Below are positions 45,877 to 55,034 of a DNA stretch of 64,000 bases, piece after piece; the first letter of the stretch is position 1; every line of letters begins with the position of its first letter. The position numbers were made by a program, and so were the translations under genes. Origin of the DNA: Enterococcus sp. DIV1094 (GTDB lineage: Bacteria; Bacillota; Bacilli; Lactobacillales; Enterococcaceae); the NCBI RefSeq assembly GCF_017316305.2, contig NZ_CP147250.1, forward strand, positions 558,001-622,000, in the 5' to 3' direction. The notes under the pieces were generated by a model. It was not told where the DNA came from, ran no database searches, and saw only the letters and a list, made by a program, of their open reading frames with translations.

Positions 45877-46521
45877 CTATTTATCAGCGCCATTTTTTAT
45901 CCATGACAGTTTTAGATTGAATTCTGCAATGGCTTGTTCAACAGAATACTCCTCAGAAGTTGAAAGTGATTTATAGGCATGGGCAATCGTTGTAAATACT
46001 GTACTCATGACTAATTGAAACAATAATTCCATTTCGTGATCGTCTTTTACTCTAAGCTTGGAACGATCAATCAAACCAATCAACTCTTTAGACGTTTTTT
46101 GATGATTTTTATGCGGTGATGGCCGATGTCCTTGTGGATGCGGCACGACTTTTCGTGAAGCCCGATAATCCATATGCATAAACAGATGTTTATAGAACGC
46201 GGCATTTTCACCTTCTAGAATATCTCGGATCATTTTTCCAAAATACCGCTCAAAACCGATAAATAAATCTCCTTTTGACTCTTTGATCAATTGGATCATA
46301 TTTTTTGTACTGTCACTACGTACAGTTTCAAAATAATAATAATAGAGATCTTCTTTATCCTCGAAATATTGATAAAAACTACCACGAGAGATCCCAGCAA
46401 GTTTCACGATCTGAGCAATCGAAGCTTCATTCAATGGTACTCTTGAAAATTCAACCCTGGCAGCTTCTAATAATCTTTGCTGTTTTTCTTCTGGTAGATG
46501 AAAAAAAGTCTGTGTCGGCAT
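45877..46521 (-). CDS. TetR-family repressor of the ABC exporter
   Basis: A 214-residue regulator. The N-terminal HTH has NEASIAQIVKLAGISRGSFY followed by QYFEDKEDLYYYYF. The C-terminal ligand domain has a His-rich segment (VPHPQGHRPSPHKNHQ, about 127-142), which could bind metal or simply be a loop. The frame extends to 46605, but GGGGAGG before ATG 46521 and the position of the promoter fix the start. Two tandem palindromes overlap its own -10, so it represses itself and the exporter. Confidence 0.9.
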   Translation of the reverse strand: MPTQTFFHLPEEKQQRLLEAARVEFSRVPLNEASIAQIVKLAGISRGSFYQYFEDKEDLYYYYFETVRSDSTKNMIQLIKESKGDLFIGFERYFGKMIRDILEGENAAFYKHLFMHMDYRASRKVVPHPQGHRPSPHKNHQKTSKELIGLIDRSKLRVKDDHEMELLFQLVMSTVFTTIAHAYKSLSTSEEYSVEQAIAEFNLKLSWIKNGADK

Positions 46522-46544
46522 CGTTGATTCCTCCCCACATAAAA

Positions 46545-46600
46545 ATGACACACTGTCATATGACACCTTGTCATTATAACACCATCCGATTGTTTTGCAA
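46545..46600 (-). promoter_or_regulatory. Promoter with tandem TetR operators
   Basis: On the minus strand TTGCAA (46595-46600) and TATAAT (46573-46578) are 16 bases apart. Two adjoining 15-bp palindromes of the form ATGACA-N3-TGTCAT lie at 46545-46559 and 46560-46574; the second reaches into the -10. Repressor binding here would block the regulator gene and the exporter genes together. Confidence 0.8.
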
Positions 46601-46715
46601 GTCATTTACAACTTTTTTTCATATTTATTAAAAAAAGAATAAGTTGAGTAAAAAGATTTGTTTCTCCTATTCTCTGCATCTAAAATAGGGTCATTATAAA
46701 AAAAGGATGAACGCC

Positions 46716-47024
46716 ATGATCAAATCAATAACCGTCCATGAACTCTATTTTGTCTATCAGAAAAAAGATGTCATGATTTTAGATATCCGCAAGACAAACG
46801 AGTATATAAAAAAACACTTAAGCCATTCCATATCCATTCCTGTTACCAGTTTATCCGCACAATTAAATAATCTGGATGTAAAAAAACATTATTATATCGT
46901 TGGGGCATCGAATGATTCAGCACAACAAATTGCTGCTTATCTATCAGAAAATGGGTTTCAAGCGACGTATGTTATCGACAACATGAAGTTGTTTGAAAAC
47001 CGCGAACTAACTAGCTCCTTTTGA
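46716..47024 (+). CDS. Rhodanese-like domain protein without the catalytic Cys
   Basis: A 102-residue single rhodanese fold. MILDIRKTNEYIKKHLSHSISIP matches the usual DVR…E…GHI-x-GAINIP pattern. In the active-site loop, where a Cys is expected after the strand YYIV, the sequence is GASNDSAQ. It therefore cannot act as a sulfurtransferase and may bind a partner instead. The ATG at 46716 has AAAAGG at a better distance than ATG 46707. A TTGTTT-N17-TAAAAT promoter lies just upstream. Confidence 0.8.
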   Translation: MIKSITVHELYFVYQKKDVMILDIRKTNEYIKKHLSHSISIPVTSLSAQLNNLDVKKHYYIVGASNDSAQQIAAYLSENGFQATYVIDNMKLFENRELTSSF

Positions 47025-47063
47025 TATTCAAAAAAATAACTTACTTTTTATCAGTAAAAATAC

Positions 47064-47119
47064 TTGATAGCCTTTTCTGTTTAAAGTAAACTGGTATTGT
47101 TAGCGGTAAAGTTAACAAT
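47064..47119 (+). promoter_or_regulatory. Promoter and operator-like palindrome of the azoreductase gene
   Basis: TTGATA (47064-47069) and TAAACT (47087-47092) are 17 bases apart. Directly downstream ATTGTTA (47096-47102) and TAACAAT (47113-47119) form a 7-bp inverted repeat with a 10-base centre, well placed for a repressor. No candidate regulator gene is adjacent. Confidence 0.5.
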
Positions 47120-47128
47120 TACGACTAA

Positions 47129-47761
<633 letters not shown>

Positions 47762-47801
47762 TCACGATCGATTAACTGTTTCTCTTGAACTTGTGGAGAA
47801 A

Positions 47802-47850
47802 AAAAGACTTCATGAACATTCATTGCGAATGTTCATGAAGTCTTTTTTAT
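47802..47850. terminator. Bidirectional terminator after azoR
   Basis: A perfect 20-bp stem (47802-47821 with 47827-47846) around a five-base loop, with T runs on both strands. It separates the convergent azoR and immunity genes. Confidence 0.92.
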
Positions 47851-47883
47851 TGGTTAGACAGAGTTGATTGATCTAAAAAACGA

Positions 47884-48177
47884 TTAACCATATCTAATAT
47901 TTGATAGAGATATCAGTTCCTGCAGTTTTTTGGAATAAGCTTCATCTAACGATACGCCATCTTTTTTTATTGCATTCGCTATTTCTACATTCATACGGCT
48001 TAGTAGTAATGGCGCTGACGCTCCTTCATTTTGTAGATTTCTTAGATTGGATTTTAGTACCACTCTAAGCGATTGGCTTTCCGAATTTACCTCTAAGTCA
48101 TCGATTAATTCCGTTATTAACGCTTCTGCTTTTTTGCGTCGATCGTCTCCACCAGAAAACCAGCTTAGATTACTCAT
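47884..48177 (-). CDS. Enterocin A-type bacteriocin immunity protein
   Basis: A 97-residue soluble four-helix protein of the class IIa bacteriocin immunity family. KKAEALITELIDDLE and the later PLLLSRMNVEIANAI are characteristic. Such proteins protect the cell by blocking the bacteriocin-bound mannose PTS receptor. No bacteriocin precursor (double-glycine leader with YGNGV) is found nearby, so this is an orphan immunity gene. A broken small membrane gene lies just upstream on the same strand. Confidence 0.85.
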   Translation of the reverse strand: MSNLSWFSGGDDRRKKAEALITELIDDLEVNSESQSLRVVLKSNLRNLQNEGASAPLLLSRMNVEIANAIKKDGVSLDEAYSKKLQELISLSNIRYG

Positions 48178-48256
48178 TTACTTATGCTCCTTATCTAGCT
48201 TTTCAAGGAAGAATATCGTGATTTTTGATACTTAAAATAAAGTGTTTCTAACAGAA

Positions 48257-48427
48257 CTAATTCTTTTTGCTATTCCTTCTTGAACCAAGTAAATAGGCAA
48301 TGGAGAAACCTATGAACATACCTAAAGTGATTCACCATTTGAATGGTCTATCCAACAGATAAGCTAGCCCAAAGTTTAAGAGCAGCGTTAAAAGAAAAGC
48401 GCAAAAAATCATTTTCCACTCTTTCAT
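48257..48427 (-). pseudogene. Small two-TM membrane protein interrupted by a TGA
   Basis: Starting at ATG 48427 behind GGAGGA, the frame reads MKEWKMIFCAFLLTLLLNFG, one membrane helix, to DRPFKW. An in-frame TGA follows at 48332-48334. The same frame then continues ITLGMFIGFSIAYLLGSRR, a second helix, to TAG at 48257-48259. Without the TGA it would be a 56-residue two-helix protein. Both halves look coding. A point mutation is the simplest reading; the first 31 residues could still be made. It precedes the immunity gene on the same strand. Confidence 0.6.
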
Positions 48428-48508
48428 ATGTCCTCCATTTTTATACTATAGGGTCAAGTTGGTTCAAGATAAGAAAAAATCACTTTCTTTTAAACGATAT
48501 TTGTCGCT

Positions 48509-48670
48509 TTAATTCTCAACATTGCGAACATAGTCATCAAAATACTTGATCAAATCATTTTTGATTTTTTGATATTCTTCTTCACTATACTCTTTGTCTT
48601 CTATTTTTCCTTGAAAAAATGGAATCTCTAATTCTTCACGTAATCGGTCTAATACTTCTTCTTTATTCAT
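48509..48670 (-). CDS. Small acidic protein of 53 residues, unrecognised
   Basis: ATG 48670 lies seven bases after AAGGAG and 11 bases after the lactonase stop codon, so it is translationally coupled to that gene. The product is short, helical and rich in Glu, Asp and Lys (KIEDKEYSEEEYQKIKNDLI in the middle), with no signal or membrane segment. I do not recognise a family. Good ribosome binding site, coupling and protein-like composition support a real gene. Confidence 0.65.
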   Translation of the reverse strand: MNKEEVLDRLREELEIPFFQGKIEDKEYSEEEYQKIKNDLIKYFDDYVRNVEN

Positions 48671-48681
48671 GTTAATACTCC

Positions 48682-49701
48682 TTAATCAAAGTAAACGCAG
48701 ACACACTCGGGTGCATAAATGTCTTTTTGGATCAATGTTAATTTTCCATTCTCAGCATCACGTTTGTACAAAGTAAGATTGTCTGTATTCTGATTCGCAC
48801 ATACCACGTAGTCATTCGCTGGATCTAAAGCAAAATCTCTTGGGAAATCCCCTTCAGTTGAGATCGTTTGTACGTTTTCTAACTGTGAGCCATCTTCATT
48901 CACAGCGAATACGGCAATTGAATTATGTCCACGATTTGATGCGTAGACATAGCGTCCATCTTTGGAAATACGGATGGCAGCACCACCGTTTTCATCGGTG
49001 AATCCTTCAGGTAATGTACTGATTTTTTGTACCTCTTTGAATTCGCCCGTTTCTTCATCGTATGAAAGTACGCGGACTGTACTATCTAACTCACCAAATA
49101 AATAGGCGAATTGATTATTCGGATGGAAAACTAAATGACGCGGCCCTGTTCCCGGCTCTACTTCTAAGACTGCTTTCAAAGTCAATTTGCCATGTTCATC
49201 TACATCATACGTGTATACGCGGTCCGTTCCTAGATCACACACTGCCAATCGTTGATCAGGTGTTAAATCTGTGTAATGGACATGTGCATGATCTTGATTT
49301 TTGTGTGGGCCAGTTGGTTCTTGATGAAAGACTGCATCTGTCGCCTCTAAACTACCGTCTTCAGAGATACGATAAACATTGACTTCTCCTTTATGGTAAT
49401 TTGCGCCATAAATAAGTTGACGTTTTTCATCAACTGTCACGTAACACAATGGGGCACCGGCTTCTGTTACCGCATTCAAAAAATTGTACGAATGATCATA
49501 CGCACCTACGCCACCTAAGCCATCGACACTTGTTACCGTGTAAAGATTTCCTGCCTCGCTTTTTGCTACATAAGTGGGGCTATTTTCTTTTGTCACTAAT
49601 GTTAGATTTTCTAAACTTCCTTTATCTGTATCTAATTCGATTTGATAAATGCCTTCACTTTTTCGTCTTGTGTATGTTCCTAGAATGATTTTTTTTAACA
49701 T
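48682..49701 (-). CDS. Lactonase, seven-bladed beta-propeller (YkgB/Pgl-like)
   Basis: A 339-residue protein of the lactonase family PF10282. Blade repeats such as HVHYTDLTPDQRLAVCDLG, GPRHLVFHPNNQFAYLF and SKDGRYVYASNRGHNSIAVF are evenly spaced. Members act as 6-phosphogluconolactonase, which would serve the pentose phosphate pathway. GAGGAGG precedes ATG 49701; the frame also opens at a TTG (49716). A 53-residue gene follows closely. Confidence 0.9.
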   Translation of the reverse strand: MLKKIILGTYTRRKSEGIYQIELDTDKGSLENLTLVTKENSPTYVAKSEAGNLYTVTSVDGLGGVGAYDHSYNFLNAVTEAGAPLCYVTVDEKRQLIYGANYHKGEVNVYRISEDGSLEATDAVFHQEPTGPHKNQDHAHVHYTDLTPDQRLAVCDLGTDRVYTYDVDEHGKLTLKAVLEVEPGTGPRHLVFHPNNQFAYLFGELDSTVRVLSYDEETGEFKEVQKISTLPEGFTDENGGAAIRISKDGRYVYASNRGHNSIAVFAVNEDGSQLENVQTISTEGDFPRDFALDPANDYVVCANQNTDNLTLYKRDAENGKLTLIQKDIYAPECVCVYFD

Positions 49702-49838
49702 TTTGATCCTCCTCAAAATAAGAATTCTAATTTATTCTATCATACATCCATTCATGACGGTAATCAAAGAGAATATGTTATACTGTTTTTGTAGCGATAG
49801 AATCATTGATTTTTGTAGGAGTAAAGGAGAGAAATGAA

Positions 49839-50201
49839 ATGACTCAAGCAACAATAACAGAAATAGGGACATCAGCAATCAACCCAGAAGAATCGATGCT
49901 GATTTTATTTGATCAGTCAGCAACCTCTGCGCTGCGTGACTATACGATCATTCAAGAATTTAGCACAAAAGAGAATTTTTCTCTTGAAACAAATGATCGG
50001 ATTTCTTTTGATCATCAGGAATATACGATCGAACATGTTGGTCCGTTAGCCAATGAAAATCTAACAACGGTTGGCCACGTGACTTTGGTTTTTGAAGAAC
50101 CGCCAAAAGGGGACAAAATCGTCAATGGGATCTATCTGTCCCCCTATCAATTGCCAGAAATCAATGTTGGCACAATAATCAATTATAAGCAGGTGAAATA
50201 A
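49839..50201 (+). CDS. PTS glucitol/sorbitol EIIA-like protein
   Basis: A 120-residue protein resembling EIIA-Gut. It shows ATITEIGTSAINPEESMLILF at the start and EHVGPLANENLTTVGHVTLVF in the middle, followed by the C-terminal GTIINYK. No EIIB or EIIC for sorbitol is nearby, so it is an orphan. I see no His at the usual N-proximal phosphorylation position, so phosphotransfer is doubtful. ATG 49839 has GGAGAG upstream. The stop codon directly abuts the next ATG. Confidence 0.7.
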   Translation: MTQATITEIGTSAINPEESMLILFDQSATSALRDYTIIQEFSTKENFSLETNDRISFDHQEYTIEHVGPLANENLTTVGHVTLVFEEPPKGDKIVNGIYLSPYQLPEINVGTIINYKQVK

Positions 50202-51356
50202 ATGGCAGAGGACAAAAAGAGAAAAATCAAACCTGCCTCTTGGTTTTGGCGTTGGTTCTTAAACAATCAAGTAGTCACAGCTTTATTAGTTGTTCTTTTA
50301 GTCCTACTGATTGTTTTCCTATTCACCAAAGTTTCTTATCTTTTCGAACCAATTTGGCAGTTTCTAGCAATTGTAGGTTTACCGATCATTTTAGCGGGTA
50401 TCCTATATTACCTGATGAATCCTGTGGTCGATTATTTGGAAAAGAAAAAGATCCCCAGACTTTATAGCATCATCGGACTATTTATACTTGTAGTCGCTTT
50501 GATCGTATGGGGAAGTGTCGTGATCATTCCTAAAATCCAGGAACAGACCGTCAGCTTTGTTAGCAATTTCCCACAATATGTTGAAACGATCGATGACAAG
50601 TTAACAGAGATCTTACGTGACCCACTATTCAATCAATTTCGAGAACAACTCGAAAAAACTGGCGATCAGTTTATGAATTCTGCCGGAGATATTTTACAGA
50701 ATCTATCGAAAACGACTGTCCAAAGCTTAGGTAGCTTTGTTGGTGCAGTAGCAACGATCGTCGTTGCTGTCTTGACGATGCCGTTTATTTTGTTTTATCT
50801 GTTGAAAGATGGGAAACAATTAGCGCCTTACTTGGTGAAATTCTTGCCTACTCGGATGAGAGTACCAACTTTGAAAGTATTAGGTGAGATGAATGATCAA
50901 GTTTCTTCTTACATTCGAGGACAGCTGACTGTCGCTTTTGCGGTTGCAATCATGTTTATGATTGGATTTGCGATCATCGGCTTAGAATATGCTGTTACCT
51001 TAGGGATAATTGCTGGTTTCTTGAATTTGATTCCTTATCTCGGTTCATTCCTAGCCATGATACCTGCTGTCTTTTTAGCGATTGTCGCAGGTCCAGTCAT
51101 GTTAGTCAAAGTACTGATCGTTTTTGCATTAGAACAAACGATTGAGGGCCGTTTGATTTCGCCGCTTGTACTAGGAAATCAGCTGTCGATCCATCCAGTG
51201 ACGATTTTACTTGTCTTATTGACATCTGGAAAATTATTTGGTGTGATCGGTGTGATTTTAGGGATTCCTGTCTATGCCGCAGCGAAAGTATTGATTTCTC
51301 ACATCTTTGAGTGGTACACCACGATTTCTTCTCTTTACGAAGAAAAACATCAATAA
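50202..51356 (+). CDS. AI-2E family (PerM-like) transporter
   Basis: A 384-residue membrane protein with about seven to eight helices and a cytoplasmic insert (about 130-190). Conserved parts are LPIILAGILYYLMNPVVDYL, GFLNLIPYLGSFLAMIPAVF and LEQTIEGRLISPLVLG. Members have been linked to export of small molecules such as AI-2 or to Na+/H+ antiport; which applies is unknown. Its ATG directly follows the stop of the EIIA-like gene, so they are co-translated. Confidence 0.88.
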   Translation: MAEDKKRKIKPASWFWRWFLNNQVVTALLVVLLVLLIVFLFTKVSYLFEPIWQFLAIVGLPIILAGILYYLMNPVVDYLEKKKIPRLYSIIGLFILVVALIVWGSVVIIPKIQEQTVSFVSNFPQYVETIDDKLTEILRDPLFNQFREQLEKTGDQFMNSAGDILQNLSKTTVQSLGSFVGAVATIVVAVLTMPFILFYLLKDGKQLAPYLVKFLPTRMRVPTLKVLGEMNDQVSSYIRGQLTVAFAVAIMFMIGFAIIGLEYAVTLGIIAGFLNLIPYLGSFLAMIPAVFLAIVAGPVMLVKVLIVFALEQTIEGRLISPLVLGNQLSIHPVTILLVLLTSGKLFGVIGVILGIPVYAAAKVLISHIFEWYTTISSLYEEKHQ

Positions 51357-51361
51357 TAAAT

Positions 51362-51415
51362 AAATCCGAGACGTTTGAGAATAGGAAACCTATTTTCAGT
51401 CGTCTCGGATTTTTG
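51362..51415. terminator. Bidirectional terminator after the AI-2E gene
   Basis: AAATCCGAGACG (51362-51373) pairs with CGTCTCGGATTT (from 51401), with inner GAATAGG/CCTATTTTC pairing, and T runs on both strands. It separates two convergent genes. Confidence 0.88.
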
Positions 51416-51416
51416 A

Positions 51417-51848
51417 TTATTTCATTAATAGATTAGTCATTTTTTGGATAGCTGCTGAAATATCATCTGTTGCTTGGTCTTGTTTTGCTTCTGACGCATC
51501 AAATTGTGCTGTATCGATGCCTTTTTCCGGTTCGATACTTTGAGTCATCTCTTCACAACCAGCTACATAATTTTTGTACGCTTTTTCAAAGTTCTTATGG
51601 ATACCCATCACTTTTGCTGGCGGACGCAATGTACTGATTTTCTTCAGCATCGTGCGATATTTTTCAGTGCCTTTTTCAAATAAATCGACAGTCTCAACTA
51701 ACTCTTCTTGCGTGAGATCAGCTGTTTTGTTTTGATCGATTGCTTCTCTGATTTTTTCGTATTTAGGGTGCATCGTTTCGCCGATTGCTTCTGTTTCTTT
51801 GACGATTTTATCGACAGTCTGCACATAATAACCGAGATTCGGTAACAT
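51417..51848 (-). CDS. Unrecognised helical cytoplasmic protein
   Basis: A 143-residue all-helical, charged protein without membrane segment. A conserved-looking middle (STLRPPAKVMGIHKNFEKAY) links two helical halves. The last 40 residues are rich in Ala, Asp and Gln. I do not know its function. AGGAGA just before ATG 51848 favours this start over an in-frame ATG at 51869. It lies alone between the AI-2E gene and the LTA-synthase-like gene. Confidence 0.7.
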   Translation of the reverse strand: MLPNLGYYVQTVDKIVKETEAIGETMHPKYEKIREAIDQNKTADLTQEELVETVDLFEKGTEKYRTMLKKISTLRPPAKVMGIHKNFEKAYKNYVAGCEEMTQSIEPEKGIDTAQFDASEAKQDQATDDISAAIQKMTNLLMK

Positions 51849-51943
51849 AGGTTCTCCTACTTTCTTCATTTTCTTTCTCTATTTTACCTGTTTTTTCTAG
51901 TAGAAAACAAGTCATTCTATAAATAAAATGTTATTTTTATCGT

Positions 51944-53800
51944 TTATTTCTCATAAAAACCTGTATCCAAACTATATTGTTCCCCTGAAACTAGATCATA
52001 CTGGATCAAGCGATACGCCTCGTAGACTTCCTCTTGTGCCCGATTCAGCTGAGCTTCTTTTCCCCACTGGCCATTTTGAAAATACAGTTCGCGTTCAAAT
52101 GCTGGGATGGCTGACTCCATTTCAAGTAATAATTGATAAAATCCAGTGGTCTTTAGATTCGTTTGTTCTAGTAGACTTGCTGCAAAATAAAATGGACTAG
52201 TGACTGCATCATTTGTTTCTCGTTTCTCTAACTTACCAGCTGTATCAAACATTAAAAACTCTGTTTGATGTAACGCCTGCTTCTCATTTTTATTTTTGAT
52301 CTCATCTGAATAGATCCCAGGTAAGTGATCGCCCCAAAACACGACCAATGTTCTCCTTGAAGTATCTTTCAGCGCTTCAGTGAATGCTTTCAACGCTTCA
52401 CTACTATAAGCAATATCTTGCAAATAATTATTGAGGGTATCCGTTCCATTATTATCTTCTGTCGTAGCAGAAAAATCTAGTTGCGAATACTTGCCTGCAT
52501 AAGGCATATGCGTCTGCATCGTGACTAGATGGATAAATTGCGGTGTTTCTTCATCTTTCAATAAATCCAAGATTTCTTTATAGGCAGATTCATCGGAAAT
52601 ATAAGGATTATTATCAATGGTATCCGTATAAGTCATATTCCTCTCACTGATAAATGAATCAAAACCTAATGTCTGATAGACATCTTCACGCTTATACATA
52701 GATGTATTGTACGGATGGATCGCCGTTGTTTGATAGTTCTGTGCATTGAGTGTCGACACAAGCGATGGTAATTGATCAAGCTTTGGAACGAGCATCGTAT
52801 AAGGCGTGGTCATTTGACCATTGAATAATGCCATTGATAGACCTGTCAACGCTTCGAACTCAATATTCGCTGTTCCACCACCATAATTTTGAGAAAGCAT
52901 CCGGCCACTATAGGTTTGATTCGCCACTTCACGATAGTCAGCTAACGGATCACCTGTCACTGTTACACCATTTAGATGACTTGGATCTGAAAAGCTTTCG
53001 CTCATCACATAAATAATATTTGGCTGCTCATCGCTTGCCGTTTGATTTTTTTCATCTGCTTTTGCTTGATATTTCTCAGTGATCTCTTTGATTTTTTCTT
53101 TTGAATAGCCTTCAGGTCTTTCCATTGGCTCGACTCTTAGATTATACAAAAAGCCACCAATAAATCCTGTATTATAATAATTCATTTTCTGACTGTATGG
53201 AATCCATAACGCCGTTTGATTGTAGGCTTTACGCAATAAATTATTTGGATTATTGAAATTACTGAAATAGCCCATCATTGCGACTGTCATGACTAAAGTT
53301 AACACACGGTAGATTTGGAATGTCCGGTCTTTTTTGAAACTACGGACAATTGCCCAAACTACACCACCAAAGGCGAGTGCCGCTACTAGCATCAACCCGA
53401 TAAAAATCGGTGTTCCTGTCATGTCTTTTAATAAATTGAACTCTGTGATCATCTTGAGGTCATCTGGATAGATCGGTTCTTGACGATAGCTCATTTTCAA
53501 GTAATTCGCAAAACCTAAAATACCGATACTTACGAGATAAAAAAGCAGACCGAAAATATAAGAACCTGCAAAAGCGACCATAAATAAAAAGACCGTGAGT
53601 AACACGAAACAAGCAAGTAAGAATTTTTCTGTGTGCCAAGAAAAAGCAAATTTCAAGGCTAGATCAACAGAAAGATTATTCTGGCACCATTGCAAATATA
53701 AATTACTTAAAAGGATCACTAAGACTGTTACTACCCCAAGAGTAGTGATTCGTAGAATATTTTGTTGTTTGGTTGAAAGCTTATCTAAATATCTTTTCAA
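51944..53800 (-). CDS. LTA-synthase-like phosphoglycerol transferase (sulfatase fold)
   Basis: A 618-residue protein with five N-terminal membrane helices (about 15-200) and an extracellular alkaline-phosphatase-like domain. NIIYVMSESFSDP holds the first metal ligand. GGGTANIEFEALTG contains the Thr that would be the catalytic nucleophile, and VFWGDHLPGIY the distal metal ligands. It belongs to the LtaS/MdoB superfamily and may transfer glycerol phosphate to a wall polymer. It starts with TTG, seven bases after AAGGAG. Confidence 0.9.
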   Translation of the reverse strand: MKRYLDKLSTKQQNILRITTLGVVTVLVILLSNLYLQWCQNNLSVDLALKFAFSWHTEKFLLACFVLLTVFLFMVAFAGSYIFGLLFYLVSIGILGFANYLKMSYRQEPIYPDDLKMITEFNLLKDMTGTPIFIGLMLVAALAFGGVVWAIVRSFKKDRTFQIYRVLTLVMTVAMMGYFSNFNNPNNLLRKAYNQTALWIPYSQKMNYYNTGFIGGFLYNLRVEPMERPEGYSKEKIKEITEKYQAKADEKNQTASDEQPNIIYVMSESFSDPSHLNGVTVTGDPLADYREVANQTYSGRMLSQNYGGGTANIEFEALTGLSMALFNGQMTTPYTMLVPKLDQLPSLVSTLNAQNYQTTAIHPYNTSMYKREDVYQTLGFDSFISERNMTYTDTIDNNPYISDESAYKEILDLLKDEETPQFIHLVTMQTHMPYAGKYSQLDFSATTEDNNGTDTLNNYLQDIAYSSEALKAFTEALKDTSRRTLVVFWGDHLPGIYSDEIKNKNEKQALHQTEFLMFDTAGKLEKRETNDAVTSPFYFAASLLEQTNLKTTGFYQLLLEMESAIPAFERELYFQNGQWGKEAQLNRAQEEVYEAYRLIQYDLVSGEQYSLDTGFYEK

Positions 53801-53971
53801 GAGAGCGCTCCTTCACTTTTTCTAAACTACTTTAACGCCTATTTTATTCTAGTCGCTCCTCAAATGAAAGTAAAGTTCAAAAAACAAACAATTTTTACTA
53901 TCAATTTTATAAAAAAATAAATAGAAAACAAAAGAAATCGAACGCTGTCTTCGGCTTCTGCCAACACAAAG

Positions 53972-54026
53972 AATAAGCGGTAATAGTCCAAAATTTGAAG
54001 AACAAATTCGGCTATTACCGCTTATT
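53972..54026 (-). terminator. Terminator of the arabinan operon
   Basis: A 15-bp perfect stem (AATAAGCGGTAATAG with its complement at 54012-54026), extended inside by AATTTG/CAAATT. It begins about 20 bases after the GH43 stop codon. The T run is short. Confidence 0.7.
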
Positions 54027-54047
54027 TCTCGAAGTTGATCTCTTCTG

Positions 54048-55034
54048 TCACTTTGCTTGAAATGACGCGCGCACATCTGCCGCATATGCCACTGGTTCAC
54101 CAAAAACCGGGAACCCTTCTGTATCCCATGAAAATACTTGTGCGTTGGCATGGCGATTCGGATTATTCAGTGGATCGATTCCTTCATTTTTTTCTGGTCG
54201 TGCGTGATAAACTAATACATCTTCCTGACCATCTTCTGAGAGAGTAAAGGAGTTATGTCCTGGTCCAAATTGTTTATTTTCCTCAGAAGAAACAAAGACC
54301 GGTTCAGAATGTTTATGCCACGAATAACCGTCTAATAAATCAGCTGACGCCTCTGCCCATAATAGCCCCATCGCATAATTTTCATCTGTGGCACTACCTG
54401 AGTAAGTGATGAATACCTTCCCATTACGAATCAATACGGCGGGGCCTTCATTAACTGAGAATCCTCGTTTCTCCCAAGGAAATTCTGGGATCGCTAACAG
54501 CAATTGTTTGCCAGTCAACGTCCAAGGATTCGCCATTTCTGATAAGTAGAGGTTGGAGTTCCCAGGAATCCGAGGATCTAATTGCGCCCACACATAATAC
54601 AACTTCCCTTGATGTGTAAAAGTCGTCCCGTCTAAACTAAATGTGTCTGCGGCAGTAATGATTTGTCCTTTCACTTCCCAATCGGTATTCATAGGGTCAA
54701 TTGAAGAGTTCTCAAGGACGAACATTCGATGGTGATGCTCTCGGTCACGTATCTCTGCATGATCACTCGCTGCAAAATAGATGTACCATTTTTCTTGGAT
54801 ATAATGGATCTCCGGAGCCCAGATTAACTGGCTCATCGGTCCAGTTTCCGGCGCATGCCAAACCAGTAACGTTTCTGCTTCTTTCAAGCCATCGATCGTT
54901 TTCGCACGTCTCACTTCAATCGACTGGTAACCAGGTAAAGAACCCGTAAAATAATAGTATCCGTCCGTATGCTTGTAGATCCAAGGATCAGCTCTTTCAA
55001 GAACGATTGGATTCATATACATTGTTTTTTTCAT
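54048..55034 (-). CDS. Glycoside hydrolase family 43 (arabinan-type)
   Basis: A 328-residue five-bladed propeller GH43 enzyme. The catalytic base Asp lies in RADPWIYKH (about residue 16), the pKa-modulating Asp in FSLDGTTF and the acid Glu in VNEGPAVL (about 185). It has no signal peptide, so it works on imported oligosaccharides, probably releasing L-arabinose. ATG 55034 follows GAGGG and overlaps the GH51 stop by four bases. It is the last gene of the operon. Confidence 0.9.
   Translation of the reverse strand: MKKTMYMNPIVLERADPWIYKHTDGYYYFTGSLPGYQSIEVRRAKTIDGLKEAETLLVWHAPETGPMSQLIWAPEIHYIQEKWYIYFAASDHAEIRDREHHHRMFVLENSSIDPMNTDWEVKGQIITAADTFSLDGTTFTHQGKLYYVWAQLDPRIPGNSNLYLSEMANPWTLTGKQLLLAIPEFPWEKRGFSVNEGPAVLIRNGKVFITYSGSATDENYAMGLLWAEASADLLDGYSWHKHSEPVFVSSEENKQFGPGHNSFTLSEDGQEDVLVYHARPEKNEGIDPLNNPNRHANAQVFSWDTEGFPVFGEPVAYAADVRASFQAK

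Noticed and set aside
48440-48467. Promoter TTGAAC-N16-TATAAA before the split small membrane gene
   Set aside because: Its transcript would begin inside the ribosome binding site, so it is unlikely to serve this gene.
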